Shown here in pieces: positions 58,619-64,000 of a DNA stretch of 64,000 bases. The stretch is from an uncultured Cohaesibacter sp. (GTDB lineage Bacteria; Pseudomonadota; Alphaproteobacteria; Rhizobiales; Cohaesibacteraceae), in assembly GCF_963664735.1 (NCBI RefSeq), contig NZ_OY761553.1, positions 3,593,001-3,657,000 on the forward strand, in the 5' to 3' direction. Numbering within the stretch: the first letter of the stretch is position 1; the number at the start of each line of letters is the position of its first letter. Position numbers and translations under genes: made by a program. A model generated the notes under the pieces. It ran no database searches and was not told the DNA's origin. It saw nothing but the letters and a program-made list of their open reading frames with translations.

Positions 58619-59866
58619 TTAAAGAGCCAGAGCCCGTGTCAAATCTTCATGCTCAAAGGCGCTTGCCATGCGATTGATCTCGGCCGGACGCGCTCCGACA
58701 GCTCTGGCTGTCTCGCGCCAGGTTGCGGTCACGGTTGCCACTTCCTTGATAATGGCGCGAGCTTGTGCCAGCGTCAGAGCAAAATATTCTGAAGCCTCTT
58801 CCAAAAGATCAATCGAACAAGTGCTCTCGTCGAGATCGATGTTGGTTGACAGAACCCGCGCCCTGACATCGGCGGGTACCGGATTGAGGTCATATGCAGG
58901 AGAGAGTGACCAGCCAGATTTTCCAGACCAAAGAAAGCCGTGGTTGCGTAGATGATCGTCCACGTTGGAGATCATCACATTGAAGACAACGCGACGATAG
59001 AGCGCCTGCGCATCGGTCTTTCCCTGAGCGCCATGTTCGGCAAGAACGTCAACGATCTCGGGATAGCTGCCGCGCTCACCATCCTTGGCACCCATCATGG
59101 CCATTGCCGATAAAAAGGGAATACGGACTGTACCATTGCGATCAAAGCGACACGACAACATCACCTTCTTGCCCGCGACATCGACGAGTTTATGCGTTGG
59201 TGTGACGATGCCAGCATCTTCTGCCAACCGCAGGGCGATCTCTTCCCACGTCTCTATGCTGTAATCATCAGTCTCCTTGGGAAACTTGGCGATGGAGAGG
59301 TGGCCATGTTGGTCGACCACCGACGCCTTGGGCCGGGCACCGCCCAAGGAAGAGCCTGGGGCAAAGATGATTTGAAGGTCATCGTCTGTTTCTTCATCCA
59401 AGAGAATTCGTTCGGTAATCTGAAGCAACCGGCCAAGTTCGATGATCGCAGGCACTCCCGTTCGGATTGGTGCCTGAAACGTGGCATCGCCAACCCAACG
59501 AAATCGTAATGCGCCAAGCCGGGTCTCGTCGGCGACACCAAGGAGATAGTCGCTCTCGGTGAGCGTTCGGACGGTTCGACCTTCTCGTTCGGCAAGGCGA
59601 CGCTCAGAACGTTGCATCAATCGGCGGCCCCATGTGTCGGGTGCAGAGTCCCCGATAGAACCGAAGGTTGCGAGCCCAGCAGGTGGTGCGAAAGCGCCGC
59701 GACTCAAAGCAAGGGCGGGCTCCAGAGAAAACCTGGCGGGATCATTTAACCACGCATCGTCGTATTCAAAAAGAATGGTCTCTGTACCGCGAACACGATT
59801 GCTCCGTGCCAATCCAATCTGTTTTGTGCTGCCAGCTAGATCAATGTGGACTTCGAAGTCAGCCAT
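58619..59866 (-). CDS. hipA: HipA-family kinase toxin
   Basis: A 415-residue protein from the ATG at 59866 (MADFEVHIDLAGSTKQIGLA); the longer frame start overlaps hipB. The Gly-rich loop is GSSLGGARPKASVVDQHG, the catalytic loop MISNVDDHLRNHGFLWSG and the metal site SLSPAYDLNPVPADV, so the kinase residues of HipA are present. HipA phosphorylates a tRNA synthetase and can stop growth. Its gene overlaps hipB by 8 bases, and the pair lies upstream of the BREX operon on the same strand. Confidence 0.9.
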   Translation of the reverse strand: MADFEVHIDLAGSTKQIGLARSNRVRGTETILFEYDDAWLNDPARFSLEPALALSRGAFAPPAGLATFGSIGDSAPDTWGRRLMQRSERRLAEREGRTVRTLTESDYLLGVADETRLGALRFRWVGDATFQAPIRTGVPAIIELGRLLQITERILLDEETDDDLQIIFAPGSSLGGARPKASVVDQHGHLSIAKFPKETDDYSIETWEEIALRLAEDAGIVTPTHKLVDVAGKKVMLSCRFDRNGTVRIPFLSAMAMMGAKDGERGSYPEIVDVLAEHGAQGKTDAQALYRRVVFNVMISNVDDHLRNHGFLWSGKSGWSLSPAYDLNPVPADVRARVLSTNIDLDESTCSIDLLEEASEYFALTLAQARAIIKEVATVTATWRETARAVGARPAEINRMASAFEHEDLTRALAL

Positions 59867-60194
59867 TGCGGGACGATCCTGATAATCGCCTGAGATGGGC
59901 GTGTTTCGGCAGGTCGGCACTGGCCAGAGCTTGTCCAACGCTATCATTGCTGATGTCGGCGATTTGGTTAAATCCATCCAGCAGTCCGAGAGCTTGCAAA
60001 ACGCTGGCATAGATACCAATGCTGACGTTGGTGTCGCCAGCTTCTACCCTTTGCAAGGTAGAACGAGAGGTGAAGGCGCGTTCTGCAACAACTGCCATGG
60101 GCAGACGTCTGCGTCGGCGGGCGTCATGGATGTCAGCCCCAAGCTTGCGCAACGCACGGCGTACGGCGGCAGGAGGATTGTGTGGTGTTGGCAT
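59859..60194 (-). CDS. hipB: HipB-like Xre antitoxin
   Basis: A 111-residue protein with AAGG 7 bases before its ATG. The Xre HTH is ALRKLGADIHDARRRRRLPM, then AVVAERAFTSRSTLQRVEAG with DTNVSIGIYASVLQALGL. It neutralises HipA and should repress the hipBA promoter. It overlaps hipA. Confidence 0.88.
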   Translation of the reverse strand: MPTPHNPPAAVRRALRKLGADIHDARRRRRLPMAVVAERAFTSRSTLQRVEAGDTNVSIGIYASVLQALGLLDGFNQIADISNDSVGQALASADLPKHAHLRRLSGSSRNG

Positions 60195-60302
60195 TTTGGT
60201 ACCTTCGTTTTACAGATTGGCCAAATATGTAGCACGAAGCTTACAATTATTCAAGAAATGCTGTGTGGCTACTTCATTAGGATTCGGACCGACGAGAAAG
60301 AG

Positions 60303-60320
60303 AAGGGGCCGAAGCCCCTT
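60303..60320 (-). terminator. Short GC hairpin after the 60.3-61.1 kb gene
   Basis: On the minus strand AAGGGGC-TTCG-GCCCCTT is a perfect 7-bp stem with a stable TTCG loop, followed by CTCTTTCTC. It begins 4 bases after the end of the gene at 60324, as expected for a terminator, although the T-run is short. Confidence 0.7.
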
Positions 60321-60323
60321 ACC

Positions 60324-61091
60324 CTATGCAACTGCAACTGTGTCATCAATCCCTGCTTCTTCGTAGAGATCCTTGGCGAGCCAATCATAGCCGAAGAAAT
60401 CTTTCACCTGATCAAGACTGTCGCAAACCTTGGCCGAATAGCAATCGCGTTCGCCGTCCCTGGCTATGTAGTCAATGCGGCGGCAGATATATTTGCCGCC
60501 TTGGGTCATGTAAAGGCCATAGCTCCTACAACGATCGCGTTGGCCATTATAGTCGAGACCTGCAGCCTGATTGTCAGAGCTTGCAACACTCGCAAGACAC
60601 TGGCCAGTAAAAAGCAAGCTCGGAGCATCATCAACCTTGAGTTTGTAGGTCGCCACTTCTGAGTTTTCATCGACATCAATGTCGGTTACCTGCTCAATGA
60701 TCAACTTGCTATAATCGACGTCTGAAAATGCGCAAGGCAGTTTGGGCGAGAGCTCATCGATGTCCATTTCAGACCCGTTGTCGTCGATGATCAACACTCC
60801 TTTCAAAACCCAGACGTCGCCTATACCATCTGTTGTTGTTGTAAGGGAGGCCGGATCGTGATCGTCGTAACCAAAGTACTCTGAATAGGTTACTTCTATA
60901 CCTTCAAGTTCTGAGACTTTGGATGCCCAACCCAAGACACGAGGGATCACGACATCCCTGTAGACCTGCTTCTGAGCGTCCCATATTGTGCTGTGATGTT
61001 TAAATTCGTCCATAACCTCGTGGAATTGGCTCTGGTTCCAGTCACCGCGGGCAAGCATTTGTTTGAATTCTTCGAAAGAGATTTGTTTCAT
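60324..61091 (-). CDS. Protein of unknown function
   Basis: A 255-residue protein, starting MKQISFEEFKQMLARGDWNQ with AGGA 8 bases upstream. The N-terminal 50 residues are helical, the remainder beta-rich and acidic (IGDVWVLKGVLIIDDNGSEM and IDVDENSEVATYKLKVDD). Five cysteines occur in the last 100 residues. No signal or TM segment. I do not recognise the family. It lies between the rep-like gene and hipBA and ends at a terminator. The 200 bp to the rep-like gene are AT-rich. Confidence 0.6.
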   Translation of the reverse strand: MKQISFEEFKQMLARGDWNQSQFHEVMDEFKHHSTIWDAQKQVYRDVVIPRVLGWASKVSELEGIEVTYSEYFGYDDHDPASLTTTTDGIGDVWVLKGVLIIDDNGSEMDIDELSPKLPCAFSDVDYSKLIIEQVTDIDVDENSEVATYKLKVDDAPSLLFTGQCLASVASSDNQAAGLDYNGQRDRCRSYGLYMTQGGKYICRRIDYIARDGERDCYSAKVCDSLDQVKDFFGYDWLAKDLYEEAGIDDTVAVA

Positions 61092-61295
61092 CGTTTTGTC
61101 CTATCCCCTGAATTTCCGCCGGAGCAGTTGCAGAATTATTCCTGCAATCAGGAAGTAGGTCCGTTTCGATTCAAACAAAAAATAATTATTAATATTTTTT
61201 TAAATTTTGAATGGCGCTTTGATTTATAATGATTTTTTCGGATTAATTGTCTTGTCTCTACGATTTTTCAGGCGAGGCAGGCTCTAGTATGGGTT

Positions 61296-62057
61296 TTATT
61301 TTGCTGCCAATGCGGAGCTTTTGGCGTCAGGCTGGTAATTTCTGATCGAAATGACGATTTTTTCGTTCTTGTTTAAATATTTTTTCTTCTTCACGGAGTA
61401 TATAAGATCGTATCCCATGATCTTGTTAAGTCTTGAAACGGACCTTTTCACCTTTTGAGTGACCGCTGGGTTTCTGGAAATTCCATATTCTTCCTTTAAT
61501 TTATCTACATTTAAGACAAATTGCTTGTTGCTCATGTTTTTTACGATTGTTGCCTTGAGATATATTTTGATATCGAAAATATCTGTCATCTCGACAATAT
61601 CCTGCATCTCGACATATGCATAATTTGATGGGGCAATCATCTCCGCCTTGATGGTTTCCTGCACATCCCATTCAAGGTAATCGACACCCTCTTCTTCCAC
61701 AAAGCGAATGGTATGAATCAGAGGGTCGCTTTCCAATTCGGCCCGTCTGTTGCAAATGTCGATGAGGACGTGAATTTTATTGATCAGCTCGCTATTTGAA
61801 CGATAGGCTGCAAACCCCGATGCTTTTCGCAGGAAGCCCAGATAGATCCGATAGGGTGGGATCATATCTCGCCGGAGATTATGACTGCTGAACCAAAGCA
61901 ATGCGATTAATATGCGGGTAGCTGGCCCATTTAGGCCCGTCATGGAATGGATGATGTTGCAAACCATGCCGGGCAATGGATAACTGGGTTTGATATTCAG
62001 CTCTTGAGCGACGTGTTCCAGCGAGGTTGAGTATAGTGATTTATTGCGTGATGCCAT
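61296..62057 (-). CDS. Plasmid-type replication initiator, Rep_3/RepB-like
   Basis: A 253-residue protein from the ATG at 62057 (MASRNKSLYSTSLEHVAQEL); a GTG at 62081 is possible. The second half resembles the C-terminal winged helix of Rep_3 initiators: EMTDIFDIKIYLKATIVKNM, then FVLNVDKLKEEYGI, and VKRSVSRLNKIMGYDLIYSV with KKKKYLNKNEKIVISIRNY. The N-terminal part (GPATRILIALLWFSSHNLRR) could be the first winged helix but is less clear. Five 21-bp iterons lie 350 bp upstream, in keeping with a Rep that binds repeats. Homology is by eye and not proven. Confidence 0.5.
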   Translation of the reverse strand: MASRNKSLYSTSLEHVAQELNIKPSYPLPGMVCNIIHSMTGLNGPATRILIALLWFSSHNLRRDMIPPYRIYLGFLRKASGFAAYRSNSELINKIHVLIDICNRRAELESDPLIHTIRFVEEEGVDYLEWDVQETIKAEMIAPSNYAYVEMQDIVEMTDIFDIKIYLKATIVKNMSNKQFVLNVDKLKEEYGISRNPAVTQKVKRSVSRLNKIMGYDLIYSVKKKKYLNKNEKIVISIRNYQPDAKSSALAAK

Positions 62058-62338
62058 GTCTTTGTTCCGAATTCTTGTCACTCATGCTACATGGGGTCGT
62101 TTCAGTGGCAAACAAAACAGTATTTACATCCTGAACCGGAAAAAGCTGCCTTGCTGCGAATCCGAGAAGATGTGTCCTCAAAAGCCTCTTTCTCCAAGAC
62201 ACATTACCTAGTTAGGAAATGAAGGTGCCATGTAACAATTACCAAGGACAAGAACACATCCTTTCTCATCGCTTCTGTGTATTCTTATATATTCGGTTTG
62301 ATTCTGAACATTTATTAAATCATTTGATGAGTTGAGAT

Positions 62339-63001
62339 TTAACAATAGATCCAAATGTATACGGAAGAATTGGTCACAATTTTCTTACTTTCTGTCACAG
62401 TTTTGGAGTATTCGATCAAGCTTTTTAGCCATTGGATCAATCTTTTTTCAGAACGGATCAATCTTTTTTCAGAATGGATCAAACTTTTTTCAGAATGGAT
62501 CAAACTTTTCCGCGTAGGCCTTATTTTTAGACCAGGCTTTCGGTATTGCTGAATAATCGGCATGTAGTATGTTCTTCGGATCAGAGGAGCTCGTGAAGGT
62601 CGCAAACTATTTTCGTTAATTCTAACATGGTCAAAATTCTCTGAACGAATGACTCTGATGCAGTCTGACGGTGTTTTCACCGATATAAAGTGAATGCTGA
62701 TGAATGTGCCGTATATTCGAAACTCATACCACCATGTCGCCGGACCATTCCCTTTCTCGATTAGATGAAGAACGGGATGGCAATCAGTATGAACTGAACG
62801 CACTATTTCGAGATGTTGTTCCACTGTTCGGATCAGAAGAGGTTTGCCAGCTGCATCGAATATGTACCCGAGGAGGTGGTCTTCAGAAGTTCGAAAGCGG
62901 ATGACACATGCGTGACCATGTTGGAACCGAATTGGTAAGATTTCCGGTTCACAAATAGATCGCCAAAGCCGCCAAATGAGAACCGTCTTTTCACGGATCA
63001 A
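62339..63001 (-). CDS. Putative protein whose C-terminus spans the iterons
   Basis: A 220-residue frame opening at a TTG (63001) with AAAAGG about 11 bases upstream. The first 150 residues read like a folded protein (ACVIRFRTSEDHLLGYIFDA, then HPVLHLIEKGNGPATWWYEF). From residue about 165 it turns into heptads such as SLIHSEK and RLIRSEK, simply the translated 21-bp iterons. The N-terminal part may be a real gene that ends in iteron DNA, or the whole frame could be fortuitous. Family unknown. Confidence 0.35.
   Translation of the reverse strand: MIREKTVLIWRLWRSICEPEILPIRFQHGHACVIRFRTSEDHLLGYIFDAAGKPLLIRTVEQHLEIVRSVHTDCHPVLHLIEKGNGPATWWYEFRIYGTFISIHFISVKTPSDCIRVIRSENFDHVRINENSLRPSRAPLIRRTYYMPIIQQYRKPGLKIRPTRKSLIHSEKSLIHSEKRLIRSEKRLIQWLKSLIEYSKTVTESKKIVTNSSVYIWIYC
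62413..62509. repeat. Five tandem 21-bp direct repeats (iteron-like)
   Basis: Units start at 62413, 62434, 62455, 62476 and 62497, an exact 21-bp period. The best units read GGATCAAWC-T6-CAGAAY; the first is degenerate and the last is cut after GGATCAAACTTTT. A period of two helix turns, an AT-rich stretch beside it (62260-62350) and the nearby rep-like gene make an iteron-type origin likely. No clear DnaA box is seen. The repeats overlap the 3' part of a minus-strand ORF. Confidence 0.85.
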
Positions 63002-63073
63002 CGACGGGAGTGCCTTTTTGCAAGGAAATGCTACCGATTATGGTGTTCTGGCCTTGGAGTTAAGGGGGCGGGG

Positions 63074-64000
63074 TTATTCCAAATGTTTGGGCACGGGAAG
63101 TACGATAAGATTGTGCAAGGCCAGTTTGTCCTCAAGGGTCATGTCATCACCATAGAGTTCGCGATCGCGGATGGCCTTGACGCTGTGGCCCATCAATTCG
63201 CCACGGTCGTCATTGGGCAGTTGAACCTTTTTGAGGCGAGATTCAAACGAGTGTCTTGTGCCGCCAACTGTGTGCTTCTCGGAAGGCAGCAGGTCTCTTT
63301 CCCTGAGAACCTTGTTTATCGTGTTGGAATAGTTGCTGTTGCCACGATATTTTGGAAATCCTTCAGGGTGCCGTTTGGCTGCTGCCAGAGCGACACCGAC
63401 GAGGGGTACCATCCTTTGAGAAGCTGTATTCTTAACCTCACGACACATGTCTCCTTCTTCCACCTTGATATGAAGGTGCGGGATCGGATGATCCAGCACA
63501 ATGGCATGCGGGGGTAAATTTGAAATCTCACTCTGACGGCACCCTGTTTCGATGGAAATCAGCAGAATGTCGATCGCTTCGTCATTGATGCCATCCAAAG
63601 CACCAGGGGCAAACCATTTCTCCGTCATCCAGTCTACCGGGATCTCGAGTTTCCGGTTGGGTTTTTCATAACGATCCTTCTTGATGCCAATGCCCTGATA
63701 AGGCTTGGGCGGTTCAGTCATTCCGATGCTTTCGTAATAGGCGCTTAGCATCGAACGCATGAGAATAAAATCCTTGTTGGCAGTAACAGGTTTTGTTTTT
63801 CCCGAAGAGACTTTGTTCTGCCAGAACATCTTGTGTTTTTGGACGGCGGCGGCGTCGATTTCTGATACGAGGATGTCCTTGCTTCCGATTGATTTCATCA
63901 GGTTTCGGACCGCCTTTTTCCTTGGGTTACGCCATTTGCGCAATTGGTCGTCATTCTTGTGCTTGTTGTCATGAGCGCAGAATTCTTCAACGGTGCCCAC
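63074..64000 (-). CDS. Tyrosine recombinase/integrase, partial (runs past the right edge)
   Basis: At least 308 residues; the frame is open at the window edge, so the start is probably outside. The core-binding part is present (VRNLMKSIGSKDILVSEIDA, KPVTANKDFILMRSMLSAYY). Catalytic residues: Arg in SIETGCRQSEISNL, Lys in CREVKNTASQRMVPL, Arg-His in GGTRHSFESRLKK (the His three before Arg is Gly), and GHSVKAIRDRELYGDD with the Tyr. Its C-terminal half runs parallel to the degenerate recombinase at 41054. It may form the right-hand recombinase of the island or of a neighbouring one. Confidence 0.85.
   Translation of the reverse strand: MGTVEEFCAHDNKHKNDDQLRKWRNPRKKAVRNLMKSIGSKDILVSEIDAAAVQKHKMFWQNKVSSGKTKPVTANKDFILMRSMLSAYYESIGMTEPPKPYQGIGIKKDRYEKPNRKLEIPVDWMTEKWFAPGALDGINDEAIDILLISIETGCRQSEISNLPPHAIVLDHPIPHLHIKVEEGDMCREVKNTASQRMVPLVGVALAAAKRHPEGFPKYRGNSNYSNTINKVLRERDLLPSEKHTVGGTRHSFESRLKKVQLPNDDRGELMGHSVKAIRDRELYGDDMTLEDKLALHNLIVLPVPKHLE

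Noticed and set aside
62413-62509. CRISPR array
   Set aside because: The repeats are contiguous 21-bp units without unique spacers and no cas genes are present. They fit iterons instead.

Overview
The window looks like a chromosomal segment of an alphaproteobacterium of the order Hyphomicrobiales (Rhizobiales). The main evidence is a full-length cyclic beta-1,2-glucan synthase of the NdvB/ChvB type, an enzyme characteristic of that order. HflKC, several small genes that look rhizobial, and transposable elements of alphaproteobacterial type agree with this. The genus is not determined; the moderate GC content would fit a marine lineage such as Cohaesibacter or Pseudovibrio, but that is inference.

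Region 1 (1-19 kb) is core-like. A partial IS3-family element at the left edge interrupts a small gene remnant. A transglutaminase-like protein and the 2,840-residue glucan synthase follow on the minus strand, then a Crp/Fnr regulator. Divergent from the regulator is a run of small plus-strand genes (DUF1488, one-TM and unknown proteins), a second transglutaminase-like protein, hflK-hflC, and an SLC13-type permease with RCK_C domains. An FNR-like motif recurs in the promoter regions around the regulator.

Region 2 (19-24 kb) is a graveyard of decayed and mobile genes. It holds a nucleoside-recognition (Gate) membrane gene broken by two frameshifts and a nonsense codon. An IS91-type unit is broken by an intact IS3-family element whose junctions lack a target duplication, which implies a deletion. 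A phd-doc toxin-antitoxin pair has a frameshifted toxin. A short tyrosine recombinase closes the region.

Region 3 (24.5-33.7 kb) is a redox and hydrolase cluster. It contains a cytochrome P460 / DUF4405 membrane pair, an aldo-keto reductase with a DHA2 efflux pump opposite a LysR regulator, a secreted alpha/beta hydrolase, and an esterase-flavodoxin pair followed by a second aldo-keto reductase. The flavodoxin and the second reductase carry twin-arginine (Tat) type signals.

Region 4 (33.9 kb to the right edge) is a genomic island, almost all on the minus strand. Its left arm is a multi-recombinase cassette: a catalytic-domain-only degenerate recombinase, an HTH protein, a 65-residue linker ORF, and 606- and 491-residue recombinases, closed by a strong terminator. 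Two related PemK-like proteins, an acidic unknown protein and an orphan Xre/ParS-type antitoxin follow it. The core is a complete type 1 BREX phage-defence operon (brxR-brxA-brxB-brxC-pglX-pglZ-brxL) whose BrxL appears to end in a PLD-like MIT_C domain instead of a Lon protease domain, with a hipBA pair upstream. The right arm has a plasmid-type Rep protein, five 21-bp iterons, and a tyrosine recombinase that runs off the window and is related to the degenerate one on the left. The island therefore combines plasmid-like replication parts, recombinases and defence genes. I see no tRNA, rRNA or CRISPR array.
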